From Telmatospirillum siberiense (GTDB lineage Bacteria; Pseudomonadota; Alphaproteobacteria; Rhodospirillales; Magnetospirillaceae), in NCBI RefSeq assembly GCF_002845745.1, contig NZ_PIUM01000021.1, positions 48,545-112,544 on the forward strand: 64,000 nucleotides of DNA, given 5' to 3'. How positions within the stretch are numbered: position 1 is the stretch's first letter; every line of letters begins with the position of its first letter. Made by a program: the position numbers and the translations under genes. This document shows, one piece after another, positions 1 through 9,253 of the stretch. The notes beneath the pieces were generated by a model. It searched no databases. It had not been told where the DNA came from and worked only from the letters and a program-made list of their open reading frames with translations.

Positions 1-66
1 GCCTAAAGTGATAGCGCGTGACAGCCAATCCGATCAGGCTCGTCTGTCCGCGATCACCGACCTTCG

Positions 67-606
67 ATGTCAACATCCTTCTCTCATGGAATCGCCATGG
101 CCCGTGCCGCTAGCAATACCAAACCTTTGAAAACCGACGTCCCCGTTCGCCGATCCGGTCGCGGGCGGACGGCTTCGGGAAAACCCAATCCGATCGACGT
201 GCATGTTGGTGCGCGCGTTCGCCTCCGTCGTACTCTCCTCGGCATGAGCCAGGAAAAGCTGGGCGAGGCCATTGGCCTGACCTTCCAGCAGGTGCAGAAG
301 TATGAGCGCGGCGCCAACCGGATCGGCGCGTCGCGTCTGTTCGATCTGTCGCGGGTGCTCGACGTTCCCGTCTCCTTCTTCTTCGACGACATGTCCGACG
401 ACACCTCTTTGCAAAGCCCGCGGATGATCGTCGCCGGTCTCGTCGAGGAATTGCCGGTGTCGCTCGAAGCCGATCCGATGACCAAGCGCGAGACCCTGGA
501 ACTGGTGCGCGCCTATTACCGCATCACCGATCCGCAGATCCGCAAGCGGGTTTTCGAGCTGGCCAAGGCCCTGGCCAACGCGAGCGACGCGATCGAGACG
601 AAGTAG
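67..606 (+). CDS. XRE-family helix-turn-helix transcriptional regulator
   Basis: A 179-residue DNA-binding protein. Residues about 47-105 form a Cro/C1-type HTH (RLRRTLLGMSQEKLGEAIG, then QQVQKYERGANRI), followed by FFFDD and a conserved C-terminal helical tail (RETLELVRAYYRI...RKRVFELAKAL). This tail is typical of the alphaproteobacterial regulator family found near metK; the family members control varied targets and the target here is unknown. The first ATG is used; a second in-frame ATG at 97 is also possible because the N-terminal 45 residues are basic, low-complexity and probably disordered. The gene ends just before a terminator and 226 bases upstream of metK, so it appears to be a separate transcript. 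Confidence 0.9.
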   Translation: MSTSFSHGIAMARAASNTKPLKTDVPVRRSGRGRTASGKPNPIDVHVGARVRLRRTLLGMSQEKLGEAIGLTFQQVQKYERGANRIGASRLFDLSRVLDVPVSFFFDDMSDDTSLQSPRMIVAGLVEELPVSLEADPMTKRETLELVRAYYRITDPQIRKRVFELAKALANASDAIETK

Positions 607-616
607 GATGGGGGAA

Positions 617-648
617 GCGCCGGTCGTCGGGGCCGGCGTTTTCTTTCC
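617..648 (+). terminator. Rho-independent terminator after the XRE regulator
   Basis: A six-pair GC stem (CGCCGG at 618-623 with CCGGCG at 633-638) is followed directly by a T-rich run (TTTTCTTTCC, 639-648), eleven bases after the stop codon. It separates the regulator from the metK transcript. Confidence 0.8.
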
Positions 649-666
649 TGTTCGACGTCTTCACGC

Positions 667-695
667 TTGAACCGAAGCGCGAAATTCTGTAACTA
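667..695 (+). promoter_or_regulatory. Predicted sigma-70 promoter of metK
   Basis: TTGAAC (667-672), a 17-base spacer and TAACTA (690-695) give a good housekeeping promoter. Initiation would be near 702, which places the whole SAM-II riboswitch at the very 5' end of the transcript. Seen by eye; not tested. Confidence 0.55.
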
Positions 696-715
696 ACAAC
701 ACCTCGGTTTTGCCG

Positions 716-768
716 GGGCGTGGAGATTTGACCGCTTGCTGCCACGTAAAATCCAAGGCTAAGTGGGT
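716..768 (+). ncRNA. SAM-II riboswitch in the metK leader
   Basis: The segment has the SAM-II layout: a P1 stem CGTGG (719-723) with CCACG (742-746), a loop holding GATTTGACCG and TTGC in the conserved order, an A-rich joiner, and the 3' pseudoknot strand containing GCTAA (758-762). The match to the family sequence (GATTT..ACCG..TTGC then GCTAA after the closing stem) is close along its full length. SAM-II is an S-adenosylmethionine-sensing pseudoknot known mainly from alphaproteobacteria. Its place before the SAM synthetase gene fits feedback control. No terminator lies between it and metK, which argues for control of translation. Confidence 0.85.
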
Positions 769-831
769 GCACCGATGGCCTTCCTTCGATGCCCCAGGTC
801 CTGTCGCAACCGGATTTCGGAGGAATCGACT

Positions 832-2001
832 GTGTCGAAGTCCAATTTCCTTTTTACAAGTGAGTCTGTTTCAGAGGGGCATCCCGACAAGGTGTGCGAC
901 CGTATTTCGGACGCCATCGTCGATACCTTTCTGACCGCCGATCCCAGCGCCCGCGTCGCCGTCGAGACGCTGTGCACCACCAATCAGATCGTTCTGGCCG
1001 GCGAAGTGCGCGGCCCGGACGGCATCACCAGCAAGACCCTGGAAGAGGTAGCCCGGTCCGCGGTCCGCGACATCGGCTACGAGCAGGACGGCTTCCATTG
1101 GAAGAACGCCCGCGTCGACGTGTTCGTCCATAAGCAGTCCGCAGACATCGCCATCGGCGTGGACGCGGCCGGCAACAAGGATGAGGGAGCCGGCGACCAG
1201 GGCATCATGTTCGGCTATGCCTGCGACGAGACCGCCGTCTTGATGCCGGCGCCCATCTATTATTCCCACGCCATCTTGAAGTCGCTCGCCGAGGCCCGCC
1301 ATTCCGGGGCCGAGCCTCTGCTCGGGCCCGACGCCAAGAGCCAGGTGACCTTGCAATATGTGAACGGCAAGCCGGTGCGCGCCACCTCGGTGGTGGTCTC
1401 GACCCAGCACAGCGGCACGATCGATCAGGACGCCGTCCGCGAGATCGTCCGTCCGCATGTGCTGAACGTGTTGCCCGACGGATGGATGTGCCCGGAAGAC
1501 CATTTCTACGTCAATCCGACGGGGCGCTTCGTTATCGGCGGCCCCGACGGCGATGCCGGCCTCACTGGCCGCAAAATCATTGTCGACACTTACGGCGGCG
1601 CCGCTCCGCACGGCGGCGGGGCCTTCTCGGGCAAGGATCCGACCAAGGTCGATCGGTCGGCCGCCTATGCCGCCCGTTATCTGGCCAAGAACGTCGTCGG
1701 CGCCAAATTGGCCGACAAATGCGTCATCCAGTTGAGCTACGCCATCGGCGTCTCCAAGCCGTTGTCGGTCTATGTCGATACTTTCGGAACCGCCAAGGTT
1801 GACGAGGACAAACTTTCGGACGTCCTGCAGCAGCTGGTCGATCTGAGCCCGCGCGGCATCCGCACCCATCTGGGCCTCAACCGCCCGATCTATGCGCGGA
1901 CTGCCGCTTACGGCCACTTCGGCCGCGAGCCCGAGAGCGACGGCGGCTTCTCCTGGGAGCGCCTGGATCTGGTCGATCAACTGAAGACGGCTTTGGCCTG
2001 A
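832..2001 (+). CDS. metK: S-adenosylmethionine synthetase
   Basis: Makes S-adenosylmethionine from methionine and ATP. The 389-residue product carries the ATP/methionine motif GHPDK at about residues 16-20, the signature [12 protein letters not shown] and the P-loop-like [20 protein letters not shown] chose GTG at 832 because GGAGG at 819-823 sits eight bases upstream and the protein then starts [12 protein letters not shown] as in the family. The open frame extends back to 763, but that stretch overlaps the riboswitch and is not family-like. The gene lies under a SAM-II riboswitch, so the end product probably controls it. SAM made here feeds trmB, ubiE, cobA and the S-methyltransferase at 37 kb. 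Confidence 0.97.
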   Translation: MSKSNFLFTSESVSEGHPDKVCDRISDAIVDTFLTADPSARVAVETLCTTNQIVLAGEVRGPDGITSKTLEEVARSAVRDIGYEQDGFHWKNARVDVFVHKQSADIAIGVDAAGNKDEGAGDQGIMFGYACDETAVLMPAPIYYSHAILKSLAEARHSGAEPLLGPDAKSQVTLQYVNGKPVRATSVVVSTQHSGTIDQDAVREIVRPHVLNVLPDGWMCPEDHFYVNPTGRFVIGGPDGDAGLTGRKIIVDTYGGAAPHGGGAFSGKDPTKVDRSAAYAARYLAKNVVGAKLADKCVIQLSYAIGVSKPLSVYVDTFGTAKVDEDKLSDVLQQLVDLSPRGIRTHLGLNRPIYARTAAYGHFGREPESDGGFSWERLDLVDQLKTALA

Positions 2002-2052
2002 GGGTCTGAGCAGCCTCCATGCCGGAAACGGCGCGGAGGCGTCTAATCCATG

Positions 2053-2091
2053 CTTTAGGGCTTGGCGCGGTCATCGCGTCGAGCCCTAAAG
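2053..2091 (+). repeat. Inverted repeat between metK and trmB
   Basis: A perfect ten-base inverted repeat (CTTTAGGGCT, 2053-2062, with AGCCCTAAAG, 2082-2091) encloses an inner CGCG/CGCG stem. It lies in the 202-base metK-trmB gap. It could be a weak terminator for metK (followed by TGTTTCT) or an intergenic repeat; the CCTAAAG core also appears at 1-8 and near 15592. Confidence 0.5.
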
Positions 2092-2203
2092 TGTTTCTAT
2101 ATGAGGCATCTTGGGGTGCTTCGGGAGCCGCTCGGGCTGAAGCGTTCGCCAGTCAAAACGCCAACACGCCGGAACGCGGACGTCATGCGAGGAATCTAAG
2201 GGA

Positions 2204-2887
2204 ATGATCCACGAGGGTCCGCGTTTTTTTGGCCGGCGCCGCGGCAAGGCTCTGCGAGCCACCGGCCGATCCCTCGTTGAAACCCTGTTGCCCCGGCTGA
2301 CCATCGGGGAGCCGCGGCCGGGCGATAGCCTGGATCCGGGAGGCCTGTTCGACGTTCCGCCGAAGGAGTTGTGGCTGGAAGTCGGATTCGGCGGCGGCGA
2401 GCATCTGGCCTGGCAGGCGGCCAGCCATCCGGACGTCGGCCTGATCGGGGGCGAGGTCTTTCTCAACGGTATCGCCTCGCTGCTCGGCCATATCGACCGC
2501 CAGGCCATCGAAAATGTCCGCATCTTCGCCGAGGACGTCCGCCGTCTGTTTCCCGCTTTGCCCGATGCCTGCCTGCGGCGCGTCTTCGTGCTGTTTCCCG
2601 ACCCCTGGCCGAAGAAACGCCACGCCGAACGCCGCTTCATCGGCGGCGACAATCTCGATCAACTGTCCCGTCTGATGGCCGACGGCGCCGAACTTCGCAT
2701 CGCCACCGACGATGAGACCTACAAGGCTTGGGCGCAAAGCCAGATGGCGGCGCGGGCCGATTTTGAAAATGTCACCGTCGACCCTCTCGTCAAGGTCGAG
2801 GACTGGCCGGCCACCCGCTATGAGGCAAAAGCCCGCGAACAGGGGCGACAGCCGATTTTCTTGCGCTATCTGCGAAAGCCCCGCTGA
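2204..2887 (+). CDS. trmB: tRNA (guanine-N7-)-methyltransferase
   Basis: Transfers a methyl group from SAM to G46 in the tRNA variable loop. The 227-residue protein has the Rossmann SAM-binding motif EVGFGGGEH (about residues 62-70), the catalytic/tRNA-binding FPDPWPKKRH and the C-terminal TRYEAKA, all hallmarks of TrmB. The gene follows metK on the same strand, a common alphaproteobacterial arrangement. Its 3' end is only nine bases from the convergent DUF3617 gene, leaving no room for a conventional terminator. Confidence 0.96.
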   Translation: MIHEGPRFFGRRRGKALRATGRSLVETLLPRLTIGEPRPGDSLDPGGLFDVPPKELWLEVGFGGGEHLAWQAASHPDVGLIGGEVFLNGIASLLGHIDRQAIENVRIFAEDVRRLFPALPDACLRRVFVLFPDPWPKKRHAERRFIGGDNLDQLSRLMADGAELRIATDDETYKAWAQSQMAARADFENVTVDPLVKVEDWPATRYEAKAREQGRQPIFLRYLRKPR

Positions 2888-2896
2888 CGACGTTGG

Positions 2897-3439
2897 TCAG
2901 CGGGCGCTGTTGGCGCCGCCCACGGACCCGCAGTCGGAACCGACATACCGCATTTCGGTTTCGTGGATCGTGCCGTGGGAGGCGCCGGTGGGATCGGTGG
3001 ATTGTGTTTCGACGTGGCTGAATACCCTGTCGCCTTCATCCACCCTCTCGCCCTTGCCGCTGCTCCTGGTGCCTTGGATCGTGCAATCCCAGGAGTAAGA
3101 CACCTTGTTGCCCGACTTCGAGGTGATGGTCGGCTTGCAGCCTGTGGGCTGCAAAGCCTTCGCCGCCGCGGAAAAATCACTGGAGGAGAGGCAGATGCGG
3201 CCGGTTCCCGAGGTCAGTTCCTCCATGCGCTTGCGCTTCTCCGGCGGCATCGCTTGCAAGGATTTTTCGAGCGCGGCATGCGCCGCCGCCCTTTGGGCCA
3301 GCACGTCCTGGCCGTCGCGGATCATCTTGAGGGGGCGCACCTCCCACAGGCCGGGCTTCAGCGGCAAGTCGCCGATATCGGAAGCCAGGGCGGAGCCGGC
3401 GGTGAAAAGGAGTAACAGAAGGGAACTGAACCTGCGCAT
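2897..3439 (-). CDS. DUF3617 family exported protein
   Basis: About 180 residues with an N-terminal signal peptide (RRFSSLLLLLFTAGSALA) and the DUF3617 opening motif KPGLWEV. Four later cysteines (ICLSS, GCKP, WDC, SDCG) could form disulfides in the periplasm. DUF3617 proteins have no assigned function. The ATG at 3439 is preferred because GAGGTGGGG precedes it; the frame extends further upstream to 3493 without a good ribosome site. It is a single gene, convergent with trmB and divergent from the rimP operon. Confidence 0.85.
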   Translation of the reverse strand: MRRFSSLLLLLFTAGSALASDIGDLPLKPGLWEVRPLKMIRDGQDVLAQRAAAHAALEKSLQAMPPEKRKRMEELTSGTGRICLSSSDFSAAAKALQPTGCKPTITSKSGNKVSYSWDCTIQGTRSSGKGERVDEGDRVFSHVETQSTDPTGASHGTIHETEMRYVGSDCGSVGGANSAR

Positions 3440-3620
3440 CACCCCACCTCGTGCGATAGATAAAAATACAAGTAATTTCAATGTATTGCCCACGATGATG
3501 AGTGGTAGCGCGATTCTCGCGCCGGTTCAAAAGACAAGTTCGTGACGCCCGGCTGGCCCCGTCGGCGCCGGGCATCGGGAAGCAAGGCCTATGCCGGCCG
3601 ATAGGATCGAGACAAAAGGC

Positions 3621-3648
3621 TTGCAGGCGGAGCGTTGATGGCTATAGT
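3621..3648 (+). promoter_or_regulatory. Predicted sigma-70 promoter of the rimP-pnp operon
   Basis: TTGCAG (3621-3626), 16 bases, TATAGT (3643-3648). It lies about 25 bases before the leader hairpins and 184 bases before rimP. The rest of the 3440-3831 interval holds only the outward-reading DUF3617 promoter region and a GC hairpin around 3549-3575. Confidence 0.55.
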
Positions 3649-3671
3649 GGCGCCTGACACATTCTTGTGGT

Positions 3672-3727
3672 CCCGCCCCAGAGGCGGGGTTGTAAGGGTG
3701 GGCCGCTGGCCCACTTTTTTGCTTTTT
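3672..3727 (+). terminator. Tandem leader hairpins before rimP, attenuator-like
   Basis: Two hairpins stand in series: CCCGCC/GGCGGG (3672-3688) and GTGGGCC/GGCCCAC with a GCT loop (3698-3714). The second is followed by TTTTTT, GC and a second T run, a textbook intrinsic terminator. Because it lies between the predicted promoter and rimP, it is either the end of a short leader RNA or an attenuator of the nusA operon. NusA itself affects pausing and termination, so autoregulation is a reasonable idea, not shown. Confidence 0.75.
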
Positions 3728-3831
3728 TTAGGGGCCTTGCTTTCCATTTTCATATGGGATTGAAAGCGGGGTCAGGGTTTGGCAAGCGCCGCATCGCGCG
3801 GTGTGGGTAAGTCGTCGGAAGGCCGCTGGAT

Positions 3832-4326
3832 TTGGAGATCGAGAATCGCATCTCGGCCATGGTCGCGCCGTCGCTGGATGCCATGGGTTACGAATTGGTT
3901 CGCGTGCTCCTGCAGGGGCGACAGAACCTGACCTTGCAGGTCATGGCCGAGCGTCGCGACCGTCAGCCGATGACCGTTGATGATTGCGCCGAGATCAGCC
4001 GATCGATATCGGCTATTCTCGACGTCGAGGACCCGATTGCCGAAGCCTATACCTTGGAAGTGAGTTCGCCTGGGATCGATCGGCCGCTCACTCGTCCGCA
4101 GGATTTTGATCGTTTCGCCGGCTTCGAAGCCAAAGTTGAAACGGTGCAGCCGGTGGAAGGGCGCAAGCGCTTCCGCGGTCAGGTAATGGGTATGAACGAC
4201 GACAGCCAGGTTCGTCTGGTTGTGGAAACCGGTGAAATCGCCATCCCGCTGGCGAGCATCAAGTCTGCCAAGCTCGTCTTGACGGATGCCTTGATTGCCG
4301 CAGCGACGAAGGCTCAAGAACAGTAG
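3832..4326 (+). CDS. rimP: Ribosome maturation factor RimP
   Basis: Needed for assembly of the 30S subunit. The 164-residue protein shows the N-terminal alpha/beta domain (GYELVRV...LQVMAER), the conserved DDCAEISRSISAILDVEDPI and TLEVSSPGIDRPL, and a C-terminal SH3-like domain. The start is TTG at 3832, with GGAAGG nine bases upstream; no ATG fits as well. It opens the classical rimP-nusA-ylxR-infB-rbfA-truB-rpsO-pnp operon and is 17 bases from nusA. Confidence 0.95.
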   Translation: MEIENRISAMVAPSLDAMGYELVRVLLQGRQNLTLQVMAERRDRQPMTVDDCAEISRSISAILDVEDPIAEAYTLEVSSPGIDRPLTRPQDFDRFAGFEAKVETVQPVEGRKRFRGQVMGMNDDSQVRLVVETGEIAIPLASIKSAKLVLTDALIAAATKAQEQ

Positions 4327-4343
4327 GCCCGAGAACGGACCCC

Positions 4344-5864
4344 ATGGAACGCACAGCAGCACTCCCCCGCCCCGAACTCCTTCAGGTCGCCGACGCGGTC
4401 GCCCGTGATAAAGGGATCGACCGTGACGAAGTCCTGGAGGCTATGGAACAGGCCATTCAGAAGGCCGGACGCTCCAAATATGGCCATGAGCACGATATTC
4501 GTGCCCATATCGATCGCAAAAACGGCGAAATCCAGCTCTCCCGCTTCATGGAAGTGGTGGAAACGGTAGAGAACGAGGCCACGCAACTGACCGTGGCCCA
4601 GGCTCGCCGCAAGAAGGCGGATGTTGCGGTCGGCGAGTTCATCGTCGATTCCCTGCCGCCGATCGATTTCGGTCGAATCGCCGCCCAGACCGCCAAGCAG
4701 GTCATCGTGCAGAAGGTCCGCGACGCCGAGCGTCAGCGCCAATATGCCGAATTCAAGGACCGCACCGGCGAAATCGTCAACGGCCTCGTCAAACGTGTCG
4801 AGTTCGGCAATGTGGTGGTCGATCTCGGTCGAGCCGAGGCGTTGCTTCGCCGCGACGAACTGATCCCCCGCGAGACCTTCCGGACCGGCGACCGGGTGCG
4901 GGCTTATATCTACGACGTTCGCCAGGAACCCCGTGGGCCGCAGATCTTTCTTTCGCGCACCCATCCGCAGTTCATGGCCAAGCTGTTCGCCCAGGAAGTG
5001 CCCGAGATCTATGACGGTATCATCGAGATCAAGTCGGTTGCCCGCGATCCGGGCTCTCGCGCCAAGATCGCCGTGATCAGCCGCGATTCGGGCATCGATC
5101 CGGTGGGCGCCTGCGTCGGTATGCGGGGTAGCCGCGTGCAGGCCGTGGTGGCGGAGCTGCAGGGCGAGAAGATCGACATCATCCAGTGGTCGGCCGATCC
5201 GGCCACCTTCATCGTTAACGGCCTGGCGCCCGCCGAGGTGGCCAAGGTGGTTCTCGACGAGGAGGCGAACCGCATCGAGGTGGTGGTTCCCGACGATCAG
5301 CTCAGCCTGGCCATCGGCCGGCGCGGCCAGAACGTCCGCTTGGCCTCGCAGCTTACCGGCTGGGACATCGACATCCTGACCGAGGCCGAGGAATCCGAAC
5401 GGCGCACCGAGGAATTCAAGTCGCGCTCCCGGATGTTCATCGAGGCCCTCGACGTCGACGACGTGATCGCCCATCTTCTGGTGACCGAAGGTTTCTCCTC
5501 GGTGGAGGAGGTGACCTTCGTGCCGCTTGAGGATCTGACCGACATCGAAGGGTTCGATGAGGCGATCGCCGGCGAATTGCAGCAGCGTGGCCGCGTCTTC
5601 CTGGAAGAGCAGGACGCGCGCAATGAGACGCGGCGCAAGGATCTGGGCGTCACCGACGAAGTGGCGGCTATTGCCGGTCTGACCACCAGCATGCTGGTGA
5701 CTCTGGGTGAGAAGGGGGTGAAGACCCTTGACGATCTGGCCGATCTGGCCGGCGATGAACTGATCGAGATGTTGGGCAAGGACAAGCTCTCCCTCGATGA
5801 CGCCAATGCCGCGATCATGGCCGCCCGGGCTCATTGGTTCGATGGCGAGGGCGGTCAGGCCTGA
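4344..5864 (+). CDS. nusA: Transcription termination/antitermination protein NusA
   Basis: An RNA polymerase-binding elongation factor that affects pausing, termination and antitermination. Its 506 residues comprise the N-terminal polymerase-binding domain (1-125), an S1 domain (about 130-200, GEIVNGLVKRVEFGNVVVDLG), two KH domains (about 225-345; GMRGSRVQAVV and AIGRRGQNVRLA), and an acidic C-terminal region with two helix-hairpin-helix-like repeats (DLTDIEGFDEAIAGEL, GVKTLDDLADLAGDELIEML), as usual in alphaproteobacteria. The second gene in the operon; its product may act on the leader terminator upstream. Confidence 0.97.
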   Translation: MERTAALPRPELLQVADAVARDKGIDRDEVLEAMEQAIQKAGRSKYGHEHDIRAHIDRKNGEIQLSRFMEVVETVENEATQLTVAQARRKKADVAVGEFIVDSLPPIDFGRIAAQTAKQVIVQKVRDAERQRQYAEFKDRTGEIVNGLVKRVEFGNVVVDLGRAEALLRRDELIPRETFRTGDRVRAYIYDVRQEPRGPQIFLSRTHPQFMAKLFAQEVPEIYDGIIEIKSVARDPGSRAKIAVISRDSGIDPVGACVGMRGSRVQAVVAELQGEKIDIIQWSADPATFIVNGLAPAEVAKVVLDEEANRIEVVVPDDQLSLAIGRRGQNVRLASQLTGWDIDILTEAEESERRTEEFKSRSRMFIEALDVDDVIAHLLVTEGFSSVEEVTFVPLEDLTDIEGFDEAIAGELQQRGRVFLEEQDARNETRRKDLGVTDEVAAIAGLTTSMLVTLGEKGVKTLDDLADLAGDELIEMLGKDKLSLDDANAAIMAARAHWFDGEGGQA

Positions 5865-5887
5865 CGGGTTCGGCGCGAGGACCCCGC

Positions 5888-6550
5888 ATGGCGGAAGAGC
5901 GTCCACCCGAGACTTTGACGGAAGGGCCGGTCGAAAGCGGGGCGGACAGCCCCGACTTCGAGGAAAAGGGCCCGAACCGGCGCTGTATCGTCACCGGCCG
6001 GGTCTTGCCGGTGGAGCAGATGATCCGCTTCGTCGTGGGGCCGGACGGGGTGGTGGTTCCCGACATCGAGGCGCGGCTCCCCGGTCGCGGGTTATGGTTG
6101 AGCGCCGGATGGAATATGGTAAATACGGCTGTGGCGAAAAATCTTTTCGCCAAGTCGTTCCGTCGGAAGGTCGTCGCGCCGGCCGATCTTGCCGAGACGA
6201 TCGCCGGACTGCTTCTGCGCCGTTGCCTGGAGAGGATAGGCCTGGCACGGCGCGCGGGCCAGGCGATTACGGGATTTGAAAAGGTCCGCGGCGAGTTGAA
6301 GGCCGGGCGTGGCGCGGTTCTGCTGGCCGCCGCCGACGGCGCGGCCGATGGACGTGATAAGATTAGGGCGCTGGCTCCCGCCCTGCCGCTGGTTGCGGTA
6401 TTGAGCAGTGAGGAGCTGGGTGCCGCTTTCGGCCGCAGTCATGCCGTGCACGCTTTGCTAACGGCGGGACGGTTGGCGGATGGCTTGAAAATCGATGCTA
6501 CGCGCCTGGCGGGTATGCGCCGGATTGAACCCGGATGTAATGATGTCTGA
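5888..6550 (+). CDS. YlxR-L7Ae fusion RNA-binding protein
   Basis: A 220-residue protein with two parts. The N-terminal half is a YlxR (DUF448) domain with RRCIVTGRVLP, MIRFVVGPDGVVVPD and GRGLWLS; the C-terminal half resembles the L7Ae/YlxQ kink-turn binding fold (LGLARRAGQAITGFEKV). The same fusion is usual between nusA and infB in alphaproteobacteria. The exact function is unknown. ATG at 5888 has GAGGA six bases upstream and avoids the overlap with nusA that the longer frame (from 5834) would need. Confidence 0.88.
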   Translation: MAEERPPETLTEGPVESGADSPDFEEKGPNRRCIVTGRVLPVEQMIRFVVGPDGVVVPDIEARLPGRGLWLSAGWNMVNTAVAKNLFAKSFRRKVVAPADLAETIAGLLLRRCLERIGLARRAGQAITGFEKVRGELKAGRGAVLLAAADGAADGRDKIRALAPALPLVAVLSSEELGAAFGRSHAVHALLTAGRLADGLKIDATRLAGMRRIEPGCNDV

Positions 6551-6596
6551 GATGCGAGGACCTGCGTCCCCGCGGAAACGAGAGTAAATCGAACCG

Positions 6597-9203
6597 ATGA
6601 CCGAGTCCAATGACCCCGACCGGAAAGCACCGTTGAAGCTGTCACCGGGCAAGCTTGAATTGAAGAAGACCGTGGAGACCGGCCAGGTGCGGCAGAGCTT
6701 TTCGCATGGCCGCTCCAAGGTTGTCACCGTCGAGGTGCGCAAAAAGCGGACTTTCGCGACGGGAGCCGGCGGCGTTCTGCACGAAGTCAAGGAGGGCCCT
6801 CGTCCTCCCGAGTTCGAGCAGATGGTGGCTCCGGCCGTCGTCGAGGTTGGCGAAACGCCGGCGGTGCATCCGCTGCATGATCTGACCTCCGGCGAAAAGG
6901 CCACCCGTGCCCGTGCCCTGCAGGATGCCCGCCGCGCCGAGGACGAGGCGCGCCGTCGCGCCGCCGACGAGGAGCTGCGCCGCAGCCTGGAAGAGGAAGC
7001 CCGCCGGCTCGCCGCCGAGGAGGCCGCCCTTAACGCTCCGCCGGTGGTCGAACCCGCACCGGAACCGGAGCCCGTGGCCCCCGCGCCGTCCGCGGCTCCG
7101 GCTTCCGCCGAAACCACGGCCGCCGCCGCCGCGCCCGCGTCCACTGCCCCGTCGGCTTCGCCTGCGGCGACTACTGCGACCGCCACCACGCCCGCCGCTC
7201 CGGCAGCCAAGGCGGCGACCGAGGAAGAGGAAGAGGAAGACCGCGGCAAGCGTCCGGGTCGGCCCGCGCCTCATAAGCCGGTGCCGGTGGTCAAGAGGAC
7301 CGAGCCCCGCCGCCGTGAAGGCAAGCTGACCATTACCGCCGCCCTGGACGACGACGATCGCGGTCAGCGCGGTCGCTCGCTGGCCGCCGTGAAGCGCGCC
7401 CGTGAACGCGAGCGGCTTAAGCAATTGCAGAAGGCGAGCGAGAAGGTTATTCGCGAAGTCGTCATTCCCGAAACCATCGCGGTCCAGGAATTGGCCAACC
7501 GTATGGCCGAACGCGGCGCCGACGTGATCAAGTGCCTGATGCGCAATGGCATCATGGCGACGATCAATCAGGTGATCGACGCCGACACCGCCGAGCTGGT
7601 GGTTTCCGAATTCGGTCATACGCCCAAGCGCGTCGCCGATTCGGACGTCGAGATCGGCTTGTCCGGCGTGAGCGACGCCGATTCCAACCTGATCCAGCGT
7701 CCGCCCGTGGTGACGGTCATGGGCCATGTCGATCATGGCAAGACCTCGCTTCTGGATGCGCTCCGCGCCACCGACGTGGTGTCGGGGGAAGCCGGCGGCA
7801 TTACCCAGCATATCGGCGCCTACCAGGTCGCGGTGCATGGCGGCCAGCGGATCACCTTCATCGATACGCCCGGCCACGAAGCCTTCACCGCCATGCGCGC
7901 CCGTGGCGCCAACATGACCGACATCGTCGTTCTGGTGGTGGCGGCCGACGACGGCATCATGCCGCAGACGGTCGAGGCCATCCGCCACGCCAAGGCGGCC
8001 AAGGTGCCGATCATCGTCGCCATCAACAAGATCGACAAGCCGGACGCCAATGTCGAGCGCGTCCGCCAGGAACTGTTGCAGCACGAACTGGTGACCGAGG
8101 AACTGGGCGGCGACGTTCTGGCCGTCGAGGTTTCGGCGAAGAAGCGGATCAATCTCGACAAGCTCGAGGAGGCCATCCTTCTCCAGGCCGAAATCCTCGA
8201 TCTCAAGGCCAATCCCGATCGTGCCGCGCAAGGCGTGGTGATCGAGGCGAAGATCGAACGCGGCCGGGGTTCCGTGGCCACGGTCCTGGTGCAGAAGGGC
8301 ACCCTGCATGTCGGCGACGTATTCGTCGCCGGGGCGGAGTGGGGGCGTGTGCGCGCGCTGATCGATGATCGCGGCAACAAGGTCGAGCAGGCCGGCCCCT
8401 CGGCGCCGGTCGAGGTTCTGGGACTGGCCGGCACGCCGTCCGCCGGCGACGATTTCGTCACCGTCGAGACCGAGGTCCGGGCCCGCGAGGTCGCCGGCTA
8501 TCGTCAGCGCAAGGAACGTGACGCCAAGGCTGCCGCCGGGGCGCGCGGAACTCTCGAAGAGATGTTCTCCAAGATCGCCGCGGGCGAAGCCAAGGAGCTT
8601 CCCGTGGTCATCAAGGGCGACGTCCAAGGCTCGGTGGAAGCCATCGTTTCGACCTTGGAAAGAATGGGAACCGACGAGGTCAAGGTCCGCGTTCTTCATT
8701 CGGCCGTCGGCGGCATCAACGAATCCGACATTACCCTGGCCAAGGCGTCCAACGCCCTGATCATCGGCTTCAATGTGCGCGCCAATCCGCAGGCCCGCGA
8801 TATGGCGCGGCGCGACACCGTCGACATCCGCTACTATTCGATCATCTATGACGTGGCTGACGATCTGCGCCAGGCGCTGACCGGCATGCTGGCTCCGACC
8901 CTGAAGGAGCGTTTCCTCGGCAATGCCGAGATCCGCGAGGTGTTCTCCATCAGCAAGATCGGCAAGGTGGCCGGCTGCCTGATCACCGAGGGCATGGTCA
9001 AGCGGGGCGCGAAGGTGCGCCTGTTGCGCGACGATGTGGTCATTCACGAGGGTGCGCTGGGTCAGCTCAAGCGTTTCAAGGACGATGTCCGCGAAGTGCG
9101 CGAGGGCTACGAGTGCGGCATGTCGTTCGAGAACTACAACGACATCCAGGTCGGTGATGTGATCGAATGCTTTGAGATCGAGGAGATCGCCGGCACCCTC
9201 TGA
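6597..9203 (+). CDS. infB: Translation initiation factor IF-2
   Basis: The GTPase that brings initiator tRNA to the 30S subunit. Its 868 residues have a long N-terminal region: a conserved start ([13 protein letters not shown]), an Ala/Glu/Arg coiled coil (about 100-145), an Ala/Pro/Thr-rich linker and an acidic patch EEEEEED. The IF2_N domain is at about 285-335. The G domain follows with GHVDHGKTS (near 375), DTPGHEAF (near 422) and NKID (near 475), then domains II-IV ending EIEEIAGTL. The linker is low-complexity and is probably the least conserved part. Confidence 0.98.
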   Translation: MTESNDPDRKAPLKLSPGKLELKKTVETGQVRQSFSHGRSKVVTVEVRKKRTFATGAGGVLHEVKEGPRPPEFEQMVAPAVVEVGETPAVHPLHDLTSGEKATRARALQDARRAEDEARRRAADEELRRSLEEEARRLAAEEAALNAPPVVEPAPEPEPVAPAPSAAPASAETTAAAAAPASTAPSASPAATTATATTPAAPAAKAATEEEEEEDRGKRPGRPAPHKPVPVVKRTEPRRREGKLTITAALDDDDRGQRGRSLAAVKRARERERLKQLQKASEKVIREVVIPETIAVQELANRMAERGADVIKCLMRNGIMATINQVIDADTAELVVSEFGHTPKRVADSDVEIGLSGVSDADSNLIQRPPVVTVMGHVDHGKTSLLDALRATDVVSGEAGGITQHIGAYQVAVHGGQRITFIDTPGHEAFTAMRARGANMTDIVVLVVAADDGIMPQTVEAIRHAKAAKVPIIVAINKIDKPDANVERVRQELLQHELVTEELGGDVLAVEVSAKKRINLDKLEEAILLQAEILDLKANPDRAAQGVVIEAKIERGRGSVATVLVQKGTLHVGDVFVAGAEWGRVRALIDDRGNKVEQAGPSAPVEVLGLAGTPSAGDDFVTVETEVRAREVAGYRQRKERDAKAAAGARGTLEEMFSKIAAGEAKELPVVIKGDVQGSVEAIVSTLERMGTDEVKVRVLHSAVGGINESDITLAKASNALIIGFNVRANPQARDMARRDTVDIRYYSIIYDVADDLRQALTGMLAPTLKERFLGNAEIREVFSISKIGKVAGCLITEGMVKRGAKVRLLRDDVVIHEGALGQLKRFKDDVREVREGYECGMSFENYNDIQVGDVIECFEIEEIAGTL

Positions 9204-9253
9204 TCCTTTCGGGTCAGCCAAGTGGTGAGCGGTCTTTCGGTGGAGGATGTGCC

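Noticed and set aside
763..831. N-terminal extension of metK from ATG at 763
   Set aside because: It overlaps the SAM-II aptamer, lacks a ribosome site and is not family-like.
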